Positions 27,963 through 36,322 of a stretch of 53,291 bases of DNA are shown piece by piece. Under the pieces are notes generated by a model. The model was not told the DNA's origin. It did no database searches and saw nothing but the letters and a program-made list of their open reading frames with translations. Positions within the stretch are counted from its first letter, which is position 1. Every line of letters begins with the position of its first letter. The position numbers and the translations under genes are program-made. The DNA is from Deltaproteobacteria bacterium (lineage in GTDB: Bacteria; Desulfobacterota; DSM-4660; Desulfatiglandales; Desulfatiglandaceae), in contig JAJDOH010000254.1 in NCBI GenBank assembly GCA_022340265.1, positions 1 to 53,291 of the forward strand, read 5' to 3'.

Positions 27963-28463
27963 ATGGATCAGAAAAAGGGAGAAAAACATATCCTGTCCCT
28001 GATGGTGGAAAACCGACCGGGGGTGCTTTCCCGTATTGTAGGGCTTTTCAGCGGCAGGAGCTTCAACATTGAAAGTCTTTGTGTGGCCGAGACTGCCGAA
28101 GCCGATATATCCAGGATTACCCTGGTTACGTGCGGTGATATGGGTGTCATTGAGCAGATCAAGAAACAGCTGAATAAACTGATCAATGTCATCAAGGTGG
28201 TGGATTTTATGGACACGCCCTTTGTTCAGAGGGACTTGGCGCTCATCAAAGTCAGGGCCAAACCCGAACATCGGGCTGAAATCCTGAGGGTCACTGATAT
28301 CTTCAGGGGAAGAGTGGTGGATGTGGGATCGGAATTTTATACCCTGGAAGTTACCGGGGATCTGGAAAAAATCGATGCTATTCTGGGGCTTCTGAAGCCC
28401 ATGGGCATTAAAGAAATTGCGCGGACGGGGACGATCGCACTGCCCCGCGAAAAGAGAAAATAA
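27963..28463 (+). CDS. ilvN: Acetolactate synthase regulatory subunit
   Basis: Small subunit that activates IlvB and gives valine feedback. The product is 166 residues, with an N-terminal ACT domain (HILSLMVENRPGVLSRIVGLFSGRSFNIESL, residues 9-39) and the usual C-terminal domain (RDLALIKVRAKPEHRAEILR, then GIKEIARTGTIAL). ATG 27963 has GAGGAG upstream. ilvC starts 12 bases after its stop. Confidence 0.96.
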   Translation: MDQKKGEKHILSLMVENRPGVLSRIVGLFSGRSFNIESLCVAETAEADISRITLVTCGDMGVIEQIKKQLNKLINVIKVVDFMDTPFVQRDLALIKVRAKPEHRAEILRVTDIFRGRVVDVGSEFYTLEVTGDLEKIDAILGLLKPMGIKEIARTGTIALPREKRK

Positions 28464-28475
28464 GGAGTAAATAAA

Positions 28476-29528
28476 ATGGCGAAAATTGATTTTGGCGGCG
28501 TGGTTGAAGAGGTGATCACATCAGAGGAATTCAGTCTTGAAAAAGCGCAAAAGGTTCTTGAAAATGAGACCGTTGCCGTTTTGGGTTACGGTGTGCAGGG
28601 ACCGGGTCAGGCACTTAATATGCAGGATAACGGCATTCGGGTCATTGTGGGACAGCGCGAAGGAGGCTCATCCTGGAACCGTGCCGTAGAAGACGGCTTT
28701 GTACCGGGAGAAACCCTTTTTCCTTTGGAGGAAGCGGCAAAACGGGCTACCGTGATTCAGTATCTGATCAGTGATGCGGGACAGGTTGCCACGTGGCCCC
28801 TGGTCAAGAAATGTCTGAATCCCGGGGATGCACTCTATTTTTCACACGGTTTTGCCATCACCTACAAGGACCAGACAGGGATCGTGCCGCCCGAGGATGT
28901 GGACGTAATACTGGTCGCGCCAAAAGGCTCCGGAAAAACGGTCCGCAGAAATTTTCTGGCGGGTAGTGGTATCAATTCCAGCTATGCCGTTTTTCAAGAT
29001 TACACCGGTCGCGCTCTTGAGCGCACTCTTGCCCTTGGAGTGGCAATCGGTTCCGGATATCTGTTTCCCACCACTTTTGAAAAAGAGGTCTTCAGTGATT
29101 TAACCGGTGAACGCGGGGTACTGATGGGATGTCTCGCCGGTGTTATGGAAGCACAGTACGATATTTTGCGAAAAAACGGACACAGTCCCAGCGAAGCCTT
29201 TAATGAAACCGTCGAAGAGTTGACCCAGAGTCTGATACGGTTGGTGGCTGAAAACGGCATGGACTGGATGTTTGGAAACTGCAGTACCACGGCCCAGCGA
29301 GGAGCGCTGGATTGGAGTGTAAAGTTCAAGGCTGCCGTGGCGCCTGTATTTGAAGAACTCTATGAAAGCGTCAAATCCGGCAGGGAAGCACAGGTTGTTC
29401 TTGAGGCCAACAGCCGGGATGACTATCGTGAAGGGCTGGACCGGGAACTCAGCCAAATCAGGGAATCCGAAATGTGGCGGGCCGGTAAGGCAGTTCGCGC
29501 TTTGAGGCCGGAAAACCGAAACATATGA
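28476..29528 (+). CDS. ilvC: Ketol-acid reductoisomerase
   Basis: NADPH enzyme converting acetolactate to dihydroxyisovalerate and the isoleucine equivalent. The product is 350 residues. The Rossmann motif reads GYGVQGPGQALN, and the C-terminal knotted domain has NGHSPSEAFNETVEE and CSTTAQRGALDW. These wordings, as I recall them, resemble the Bacteroidetes and fungal enzymes more than the usual class I proteobacterial one (GYGSQGHA). ATG 28476 has AAGGAG. The stop overlaps the next start by four bases (ATGA). Confidence 0.95.
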   Translation: MAKIDFGGVVEEVITSEEFSLEKAQKVLENETVAVLGYGVQGPGQALNMQDNGIRVIVGQREGGSSWNRAVEDGFVPGETLFPLEEAAKRATVIQYLISDAGQVATWPLVKKCLNPGDALYFSHGFAITYKDQTGIVPPEDVDVILVAPKGSGKTVRRNFLAGSGINSSYAVFQDYTGRALERTLALGVAIGSGYLFPTTFEKEVFSDLTGERGVLMGCLAGVMEAQYDILRKNGHSPSEAFNETVEELTQSLIRLVAENGMDWMFGNCSTTAQRGALDWSVKFKAAVAPVFEELYESVKSGREAQVVLEANSRDDYREGLDRELSQIRESEMWRAGKAVRALRPENRNI

Positions 29529-30334
29529 CGGCAGATCTCAAGCTTGCTGTTGTCTGTATGCGTTCTATCCTCGGTGATATAGAGGGGAATCTGGACCGGA
29601 TTTTTCAGCTTGCGGAAAGGGCGGTCCGGGAAGGCGCTCACATGGTTTGCTTTCCCGAGTCCGTCGCTACCGGCTATGCCCTCAAAGACCCCGGGAAGTA
29701 TTGCAGCGTCCAGGACACCGCGCACGTCATGGATCGTTTGATTCAAGTGGGTCGGGATTTGGAAACGGTTCTGATTGCCGGGTTTATTGAAAATACAGGC
29801 AATCAAAAGCCTTACATGGCGCAACTGGTAACAGGACCTGAAGGTCCCATGGGCGTTTACCGAAAAACCCACCTCTCACCCACGGAGGGCGGAATCTATG
29901 GCGCGGGAAAAACGTTGGATGTGTTCGTTCATGGCCACTGGTGTTTCGGTGTGCAACTTTGCTATGAGGCGCATTTTCCGGAGATCAGCACGAAAATGGC
30001 CCTTTCAGGGGCGGATGTTCTGTTGATTCCCCACGCATCGCCCCGGGGCGCCCCTTCTGAAAAATTTGAAAGTTGGATGCGACATCTCCCCGCCCGGGCC
30101 TTTGATAACGGTGTCTTTGTGGCGGCCTGCAATCCGGTGGGTGAAAACGGCGCAGGTCTTTCATTTCCGGGGGTAGCGTTGTTGCTGGGTCCCGACGGCC
30201 GGTTGATAAAGGAATTTCAGGGAGCAGAAGAGGCGATCCTCCATGGGGTCTTACGTGGCGATGATCTGAGGCGTATCCGACAACACCGAATGAAATACTT
30301 CCTTTCCAAAAGGCGGCCGGAACTCTACCTGTAA
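29525..30334 (+). CDS. Carbon-nitrogen hydrolase (nitrilase superfamily)
   Basis: Cytoplasmic amidase-like enzyme of 269 residues with the catalytic triad E45 (FPES), K114 (YRKTHL) and C146 (QLCYE). The substrate is not evident; members hydrolyse amides, carbamoyl groups or nitriles. It overlaps ilvC by four bases, so it is translated with the branched-chain operon, of which it is the last gene. No terminator was found in the 87 bases before the convergent response regulator. Confidence 0.88.
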   Translation: MTADLKLAVVCMRSILGDIEGNLDRIFQLAERAVREGAHMVCFPESVATGYALKDPGKYCSVQDTAHVMDRLIQVGRDLETVLIAGFIENTGNQKPYMAQLVTGPEGPMGVYRKTHLSPTEGGIYGAGKTLDVFVHGHWCFGVQLCYEAHFPEISTKMALSGADVLLIPHASPRGAPSEKFESWMRHLPARAFDNGVFVAACNPVGENGAGLSFPGVALLLGPDGRLIKEFQGAEEAILHGVLRGDDLRRIRQHRMKYFLSKRRPELYL

Positions 30335-30421
30335 ATTGAAAATATTGGTTGCTTCTCCGCAATGATTCGGGGGAAATTGCCTGCCGGGTTACATTTTGGC
30401 ATGCATGATTGGAACTCTCTT

Positions 30422-30853
30422 TTAAGGGCGGCGGGTGGCAATTTCCTTCATTCTTGCTTCGACAATTTTTTCTTCATGCCGCCTTTTTTTAGCGGCGGCT
30501 TCCGTCACTTTTTCCATGAGGATGTCCATGTCACACGGTTTCATCAAATAGTCAAAGGCGCCTTTTTTCATTCCTTCGATGCCCGTTTCAACGGTGGCAT
30601 GACCCGTCAGCATGATGACTTCCAGCAGGGGGAATTGGTTTTTGATTTTTGCCAGGGTTTCAATGCCGTCCATCTCGGGCATCTTCACATCGAGTACGAC
30701 CACCTCAATACTGTTGTCCTCCGCCAGAACTTCCAGCGCCTTCGGACCGCTGAATGCTTTCGCAATGTTGAGATCTCTTTTATTCAAACGCCGGGTCATT
30801 GCTTCAACGAACGGGACTTCATCATCAACCAGAAGCACGTTTGCTATTGCCAT
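30422..30853 (-). CDS. Receiver-only response regulator with helical tail
   Basis: The product has 143 residues: a receiver domain (VLLVDDE, phospho-acceptor in VVLDVKMPEMDG, MLTGH, and K in LMKPCD), then a charged, probably helical tail (AAAKKRRHEEKIVEARMKE). It has no DNA-binding or enzymatic domain, so it likely acts by phosphotransfer or protein contact. ATG 30853 has AAGGAGG. It is preceded by a sigma54-type promoter at 30895-30909. It closely resembles the receivers at 34599 and 40083 and the receiver part of the fusion at 35135. Confidence 0.9.
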   Translation of the reverse strand: MAIANVLLVDDEVPFVEAMTRRLNKRDLNIAKAFSGPKALEVLAEDNSIEVVVLDVKMPEMDGIETLAKIKNQFPLLEVIMLTGHATVETGIEGMKKGAFDYLMKPCDMDILMEKVTEAAAKKRRHEEKIVEARMKEIATRRP

Positions 30854-30894
30854 GATTTTTCCTCCTTTTGATTGCTGTTGCTATCATTTCAACA

Positions 30895-30909
30895 GCAACA
30901 AATATGCCA
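30895..30909 (-). promoter_or_regulatory. Sigma54-type promoter before the receiver gene
   Basis: On the minus strand the sequence reads TGGCAT-N5-TTGC, matching the -24/-12 consensus TGGCAY-N5-TTGC with exact spacing. The gene start at 30853 is about 30 bases after the expected transcription start. The -12 region TTGTTGCTGT is identical to the candidate before the transporter. Overlapping it is the inverted repeat GCTGTTG (30874-30880) with CAACAGC (30890-30896). Confidence 0.75.
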
Positions 30910-31042
30910 AACCAAAAAGGGGTCGATAAACTTTAACCAGTTGACAATGTGAGCGAAAATCCGGTCACATGCGTTGGGATGTTTCAGAAGGGAAGAGGGG
31001 TGTCAGTATTTTTTGCAGCCTGGAAAGGGTGCAAACCATATT

Positions 31043-32494
31043 TTACCGTATCTCCGTTTTAGACGATGGGTTGCTCACCGATGTTTCGAATTTCAGACCG
31101 TATTTGTCAATTTTGGCATGGAGGGTCGGCCTTGAAAGGCCCAAGAGTTTGGCCGCGCGGGATCGGTTTCCGCCGGTCAGGTTAAGGGCCTCCCCCACCA
31201 GGATAGCCGCAAACCGGTCCATGCATGACTCGAACAGGTTTTCCGTCCCTTTTGTGGTGAGGGCTTCCCGAGCCCACTTGTAGATCGCCTTTTCAGAAAA
31301 TTCAGGGCCTTTCCCCGTAGTTAAATCGGCATTGCTGATAGCCTGTGCGATTTCTTCAGGCCCAACGGGAGCGCCTCGGTTAAATATCAGCGCTTTTTGG
31401 AGGGTGTTTTTGATCTCCCGTACGTTTCCCGGCCACGAATAGTCGTTTAAGGCGGAAATTGCCTCTTTGGAAATGCCGGGGTTGTCCATGGCGAAATCCG
31501 ACGCCGCCCGGGCCAGGAAATACTCGGACAGGAGTGGAATATCGCCGTCTCTTTCTTTAAGCGGCGGGAGCGCGATGGTGACGACTTTGAGCCGGTAGTA
31601 AAGATCTTCACGGAAGTGCCCTTCTGAAAGGGCCCCTTCCAGGTCACGATTGGTAGCGGCAATGATGCGCACATCCACGGGAATTGTGTCCCTGCCTCCC
31701 AGTCGTTCGATGCTTTTTTCCTGAAGCAGCCTCAATATCTTGGCTTGTATGCTGGAAGGCATGTCGCCGATTTCATCCAGAAACACCGTGCCCCTGTTTG
31801 CCTGTTCGATCTTTCCCACGCGGCGGTGGTTTGCGCCGGTAAACGCTCCCTTTTCGTATCCGAACAGTTCGCTTTCCAGAAGGTTTTCGGGAATGGCAAC
31901 ACAGTTAATTACCAAAAACGGTTTCTCAGCTCTGAGACTGTGTTGATATATGGCTCTGGCCACCAGTTCCTTTCCCGTCCCCGATTCACCGCGTATCAGC
32001 ACCGTTGCATTGGTGGGGGAAACCCTGCCAATGGCTTTGTAAATGTCCTGCATGGGCTTGCTGCGGCCAACCAAGCCCTCTCGTGCCACATTGTTCGGGG
32101 CGGCGTCCATTTCCACGGGTGAATGCATAAAGTGGGCTGCATCCAGGGCTTTCCTGATGACATCCAGCATTTCAGGGATATCAAAGGGTTTGAGAATATA
32201 ATCAAACGCCCCCATTTTTGTGGCTTCGATGGCGGTTTCGGTGGTTCCAAAGGCCGTCATGATGATGACGGGGAGTTTGGGATCCAGTGTGTTGATTCGT
32301 TTGAAAGTTTCAAGGCCGTTGATGCCGGGCAAGCGCATATCCAGGATAACCAGGTCGGGGGGGGCAGCTTCAATCCGTTTGAGGCCTGTCTCACCGGATG
32401 GGGCGGTTTCAACCCTATAGCTTTCCTCCTTCAGAAGCTTTTCGAAGCTGGCGCGCAGTTGGTCGTCGTCATCAATGATTAAAATAGTACTCAC
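31043..32494 (-). CDS. Sigma54-dependent response regulator, NtrC/DctD-like
   Basis: Enhancer-binding activator of 483 residues. The receiver has IIDDDD and phospho-acceptor D52 (LDMRLPG). The AAA+ domain has Walker A GESGTGKE at 169-176, GAFTGA at 216-221 and VFLDEIGD near 245. A Fis-like HTH lies near the C-terminus (GNRSRAAKLLGLSRPTLHAKI). It starts two bases after the stop of the upstream membrane kinase, so the two are very likely a cognate pair. The two sigma54-type promoters in this island are obvious candidate targets. Confidence 0.93.
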   Translation of the reverse strand: MSTILIIDDDDQLRASFEKLLKEESYRVETAPSGETGLKRIEAAPPDLVILDMRLPGINGLETFKRINTLDPKLPVIIMTAFGTTETAIEATKMGAFDYILKPFDIPEMLDVIRKALDAAHFMHSPVEMDAAPNNVAREGLVGRSKPMQDIYKAIGRVSPTNATVLIRGESGTGKELVARAIYQHSLRAEKPFLVINCVAIPENLLESELFGYEKGAFTGANHRRVGKIEQANRGTVFLDEIGDMPSSIQAKILRLLQEKSIERLGGRDTIPVDVRIIAATNRDLEGALSEGHFREDLYYRLKVVTIALPPLKERDGDIPLLSEYFLARAASDFAMDNPGISKEAISALNDYSWPGNVREIKNTLQKALIFNRGAPVGPEEIAQAISNADLTTGKGPEFSEKAIYKWAREALTTKGTENLFESCMDRFAAILVGEALNLTGGNRSRAAKLLGLSRPTLHAKIDKYGLKFETSVSNPSSKTEIR

Positions 32495-32496
32495 GG

Positions 32497-33954
32497 CTAT
32501 ATCTTCTCCAATGGTAGTGTCAGAACAAATGTGGCACCTTTTCCACTTTCGGAATTAAGCGCCAGGCAACCGCCGTGACTTTCCATAATTCTGGATGTGA
32601 TACTTAAACCGAGGCCTGTCCCTTCTTCTTTGCTGGTGAAAAAAGGCTGAAAGACCTTGTCCTGTATCGGTTTCTGAATGCCCGGACCGGTGTCGGTTAT
32701 TTGAATGACGGCAACAGGTCCATGGGGTTCGCGGAAACCTTTTTCCTCATGAATAAAAATGCTCCCGCCCCCTTCCATGGCTTCACAAGCATTCTCCAGA
32801 AGATTGATCAGTGCTTCTTTCAGCTGTTCCGGATCCAACTGGATTTCCGGAAGAATCTCCCGGCGGTCAACGGTTACTGTTACGTTATAGGATTCCAGAC
32901 GATGCTGCAGCAATTGTAGGACGAGATCCACAATCTCTGACGGACTTATTTTTTGAGTTTTAAGCTTGGGGGGACGGGAAAATTCGAGAAAATTTTGTAC
33001 AATGGTATCGATGTGACGAATTTCATTGGAAATCACCGCAAAATCATCCTTTTGGGCAGGTGAGAGTTCAAGTGTTCTGTCCAGAGAAAAAAGGCGCATC
33101 TTCACGGAAGTAAGTGGGTTTCGGACACTGTGGGCCATCCCCGCAGCCAGTTTTCCCACAGATGCCATCTTTTCCGCCTGTAAAAGGGTTTCCTGACTTC
33201 TTTCCAGCGCCGCCTGCGTATGGTCCGCGTCTTTAATAAGGCCGCGCACACTTCGGCTCAGAATATTAACTTCGTTTCCCGTGTCGTTCGGTTTCTCACG
33301 CCTGTCTGCTTCCAATGCAAGTCTGCGAATGGGAACCAGGATTTGTTTTGTCAGGACGAATGCCAACAGAACGCCCAACACAATGACAATCAGGATGGCC
33401 GTACCGGCAACAAGCCTGAGGTTTCGGGCCTGCCAGAGACTTTTCTTTTCGGCTTGTTCTATGGCGTTCCGGTGGATGCGTTTATAACGTTCACATAAAT
33501 CCAGGATGCCGAAAAACCGATTTCGTGCCTCTTTGTGTAAACTGGCGCTTGCTTCCCGCTCACCCTGTTGATAGTGAGAGATCACTTGATCCTTAATGGC
33601 TATGTAGCCGTCATAGGCTGCTTCGATTTCGGAAACGGTCTTCTTCTGGCGTGAAGTCCTGGCAAGACCTTTTGTTGTTTCCAGCCGTTCTTTGAAAATC
33701 TGGCGGTATTCCCCCAGTTGACGCAGCCAGTCGGGATCGCCATCCAGAAAATAGTAGGAAACAAACCCTTTCTGATTAACGAGGGCAATTTCCAGCCCTT
33801 CCGCTGCATAAAGGGTTTCCATATTCTCGGAGATAATATGGCTCAAAAGTCCCTCCATTCGATAGGTGTACCATACCATGACGAGGCCGCCGGTAACGGT
33901 GACCACCACAACGGCGACCAGGAGTAAATATATGCGTGTACGCAAATTGAACAT
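32497..33954 (-). CDS. Membrane sensor histidine kinase with HAMP domain
   Basis: The protein has 485 residues. Two membrane segments (about 8-30 and 189-210) bracket a helical periplasmic sensor of about 155 residues, perhaps a four-helix bundle. HAMP follows (about 207-255), then HisKA and HATPase_c (NLLENACEAM, DTGPGI, GTGLGLS). The H-box reads MAHSVRNPLTSVK, so the residue after H285 is Ser, not the usual Glu or Asp. It lies directly upstream of the sigma54 regulator. The ligand is unknown. Confidence 0.9.
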   Translation of the reverse strand: MFNLRTRIYLLLVAVVVVTVTGGLVMVWYTYRMEGLLSHIISENMETLYAAEGLEIALVNQKGFVSYYFLDGDPDWLRQLGEYRQIFKERLETTKGLARTSRQKKTVSEIEAAYDGYIAIKDQVISHYQQGEREASASLHKEARNRFFGILDLCERYKRIHRNAIEQAEKKSLWQARNLRLVAGTAILIVIVLGVLLAFVLTKQILVPIRRLALEADRREKPNDTGNEVNILSRSVRGLIKDADHTQAALERSQETLLQAEKMASVGKLAAGMAHSVRNPLTSVKMRLFSLDRTLELSPAQKDDFAVISNEIRHIDTIVQNFLEFSRPPKLKTQKISPSEIVDLVLQLLQHRLESYNVTVTVDRREILPEIQLDPEQLKEALINLLENACEAMEGGGSIFIHEEKGFREPHGPVAVIQITDTGPGIQKPIQDKVFQPFFTSKEEGTGLGLSITSRIMESHGGCLALNSESGKGATFVLTLPLEKI

Positions 33955-34085
33955 ATGGATTAGGTGCCGATCATCAACACTTCAGGGGGTTGATTGTGCC
34001 AGCCATTTTTTTGGAATGAAGCAACAAGAGCCCGTTTCGAATATATTGTCAAGAGATTTTTAACACAGGCAAATGCCTGATGCGG

Positions 34086-34481
34086 TTAGTCGCAAGGTTC
34101 TTTCCGGTTGCGGTTCAATATCTTCGCCACCACTCTTTTAAGGTGTTCGATGCTGTTTCCCCTTTTTTCCACAAAAATGACATTTTTTACGTCTAGCGGA
34201 TATTGGCTGTGATCTGTCTGAAACGAATGTACCACCAGCGGGAGCTGGGGAATACGGTTATTCAGTTTTTCAAATATGGCCGTGTCCCCAACGTTCGCAA
34301 GATCCGGGTCCAGAATGAGAAGGTCAAGGGGCGTCTGGCTGAAGACCTGTTTCAATATTTCGCGGCTGTTCTTTGCTGGAATAACCCTGTAGCCGTCAGA
34401 AACCAGTTCTCTTTTTAAAAGGTCTCTCACATTGGGGTTACGGTCCGCTATGAGAATTGTAAAACCAGGTCTATTTTCCAA
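34086..34481 (-). CDS. Divergent receiver-like protein
   Basis: The product has 131 residues with a receiver fold: ILIADRNPNVRDLLKRELVSDGY, a candidate phospho-acceptor in LLILDPDLANVGD and a late lysine in FVEKRG. The acidic pocket is reduced (ADRN for the usual VDDE), and MLTGH is replaced by VVHSFQ. It may be a weakly phosphorylated or phosphorylation-independent receiver. It lies in the same direction between a true receiver gene and the membrane kinase. The small palindrome CAGGCA-AA-TGCCTG (34066-34079) follows its end. Confidence 0.75.
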   Translation of the reverse strand: MENRPGFTILIADRNPNVRDLLKRELVSDGYRVIPAKNSREILKQVFSQTPLDLLILDPDLANVGDTAIFEKLNNRIPQLPLVVHSFQTDHSQYPLDVKNVIFVEKRGNSIEHLKRVVAKILNRNRKEPCD

Positions 34482-34598
34482 AGGATTTCTCCATGCACCA
34501 TTCTTTTAATGTTGTCGTTTGATGGAGACTATTTGTCGGGTTTGGTGTTCAACCATTTTGATGCATCTGCTTCATCTTTGGCCGGTACCTATTAGTGG

Positions 34599-35042
34599 TC
34601 AAAAGGTGCCGCCGCTTTTTCTCATGAGGAGTCTGGCTTCAGCCTGTCTGATGCGCTCTTCCTGCTCATCTTTTCTTCTTCTGGCGCCCTGCAGCTTGTG
34701 CGTCAGTTCCTCGAAATCAGCGGGTTTCATCAAGTAATCAAAGGCACCCAGTTTCATTCCCTCAACAGCGGTTTCGGCACTGCCGTGTCCTGTCAGCATG
34801 ATAACCTCCACAAGTGGAAACCGCTTTTTGATCTCTCCCAGTGTTTCCATTCCGTCCATGCCGGGCATCCTGATATCCAGAATCACCACATCGATATGGT
34901 CTTGCGCCAGGATATCAAGACATGCCTTTCCGCTGTATGCCGTGGAAACCTGTTCGCCGGCTTCCCGTAACCTCAGTGAAAGCATTTCTACGAAGTCTTC
35001 TTCATCATCAACCAGCAGCACTTTTGTCGGTATTCTGACCAT
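34599..35042 (-). CDS. Receiver-only response regulator with helical tail
   Basis: The product has 147 residues from ATG 35042: VLLVDDEEDF, VVILDIRMPGMDG, MLTGH and LMKPADF, then a charged tail (RRRKDEQEERIRQAEARLL). The frame is open to 35114, but AAGGAG about 10 bases before ATG 35042 and the family alignment favour the shorter form. It is a close relative of the receivers at 30422 and 40083. It follows the REC-kinase gene in the same direction and may take phosphoryl groups from that kinase. Confidence 0.88.
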   Translation of the reverse strand: MVRIPTKVLLVDDEEDFVEMLSLRLREAGEQVSTAYSGKACLDILAQDHIDVVILDIRMPGMDGMETLGEIKKRFPLVEVIMLTGHGSAETAVEGMKLGAFDYLMKPADFEELTHKLQGARRRKDEQEERIRQAEARLLMRKSGGTF

Positions 35043-35134
35043 GGCCCATTTCTCCTTCATATTGTTTGAGGTCATGCACGATGAAATGTCATGCGATGTT
35101 GTTTTTACACCCATTCGCCATACTGACCTTTGTA

Positions 35135-36286
35135 TTACCCTTTGTTCAAATCACATTTTACGTCCGGATGCTTTGGAAGTTTTACACTGAACCGTGTCCC
35201 CTGACCGACGCGGCTTTCCACGTCTATTTCGCCACCCAGTTTATGGATAATGCTGCGGGTGACAAAAAGCCCAAGGCCCGTGCCTTCGCCGGTGGGCTTT
35301 GTGCTGAAGAAGGGTTCGAAAATCTTTTCCAGGTGTTCCCTAGGGATCCCCCGACCGGTATCGCTTATGGTGAATGTCACATGGTCTTCAGATGTTTCAG
35401 CTGTGAGGGTGATTTTTCCACCGGCATCGGTTGCATGTACCGCGTTGCTCAAAATGTTGATCAGGACCTGCCGCAGTTTATAAGGATCGCTCCATATGGC
35501 ATTTTTTCCGGGATCAATGGTTTCCAACAGTTGAACGCCTTTTTGGGTAGCCTCTTTTTGGTGGAGCACCATTGTTTCTTCAACCAGCTCTTTTAGGTCC
35601 ACTTTTGAAAGGGTCGCATCCGTTTGCTTTACCGATCCCAGAAGCTGATGCGTAATCCGCCTGGCCCTTTCCACACCGTTTTCGATTTTCCCCAATGCCA
35701 TCTCAAAATCACCCCTTCGGGGCATTTGTGCAAGTTCTTTTTTTTGAAGAATGGACTTCATCCATCCGGCGGATTCTTTGATAATGGCCAGGGGGTTGTT
35801 GATTTCATGGGCGACGCCCGCGGCCAGTGTGCCCAGCGATGCCAGCCTTTCGGTGGCGATCATCTGCTGTTCCATTTTGGTCCTGAAATCTTTCTCTTTC
35901 TGTTTCTCATCCTCTCTGATGCGCTTTTCAAATGCCTGTCTGATTTTGCCTGCCAAATGCTCCAGTTCTATGGGTTTGCTCAGATAATCAAACGCGCCGG
36001 ATTTAATGCCATCCACGCCGTCCCGGGTGGTTGCGTGACCGGTCAGCATGATGACTTCGACTTTGGGATATCTGTTCTTGATGTGGTGAAGGGTTTCCAT
36101 GCCATCCATGTCCGGCATCTTCAAGTCCAGAACAACGACGTCCACGGGGGTTTTCATGAGAATGTTCAGACACTCTTCTCCGCCGGAAGCCTGGTTGATG
36201 TCCATCCCCCGTTTTGTCAAGCGTTTGGCGACTGTCCGCCGAAAGTCATTTTCATCATCAACGAGAAGGACGCGTATGTTTTCCAT
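35135..36286 (-). CDS. Cytoplasmic REC-histidine kinase fusion
   Basis: The protein has 383 residues with no membrane segment. An N-terminal receiver (phospho-acceptor D54 in VVLDLKMPDMDG, K104) is followed by a charged helix, HisKA with H160 in GVAHEINNPLAIIKESAGW, and HATPase_c (ILSNAVHA, DTGRGIP, GTGLGLF). The receiver and linker match the stand-alone receivers nearby. Its H-box region also matches the Cache kinase at 38291. It probably sits in the middle of a phosphorelay. It lies 36 bases after the transporter gene in transcription order. Confidence 0.92.
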   Translation of the reverse strand: MENIRVLLVDDENDFRRTVAKRLTKRGMDINQASGGEECLNILMKTPVDVVVLDLKMPDMDGMETLHHIKNRYPKVEVIMLTGHATTRDGVDGIKSGAFDYLSKPIELEHLAGKIRQAFEKRIREDEKQKEKDFRTKMEQQMIATERLASLGTLAAGVAHEINNPLAIIKESAGWMKSILQKKELAQMPRRGDFEMALGKIENGVERARRITHQLLGSVKQTDATLSKVDLKELVEETMVLHQKEATQKGVQLLETIDPGKNAIWSDPYKLRQVLINILSNAVHATDAGGKITLTAETSEDHVTFTISDTGRGIPREHLEKIFEPFFSTKPTGEGTGLGLFVTRSIIHKLGGEIDVESRVGQGTRFSVKLPKHPDVKCDLNKG

Positions 36287-36322
36287 ATTCTATGTGGATC
36301 CCAGTATCATCAAAAAGTGTTC

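Noticed and set aside
34021..34045. Minus-strand GGGCTCTTGTTGC before the membrane kinase as a third sigma54 promoter
   Set aside because: It shares the TTGTTGC part, but the -24 GG is at least one base too close and the rest does not match.
34066..34079. CAGGCA-AA-TGCCTG palindrome as a terminator
   Set aside because: A two-base loop and no T tract on either strand; kept only as a note.
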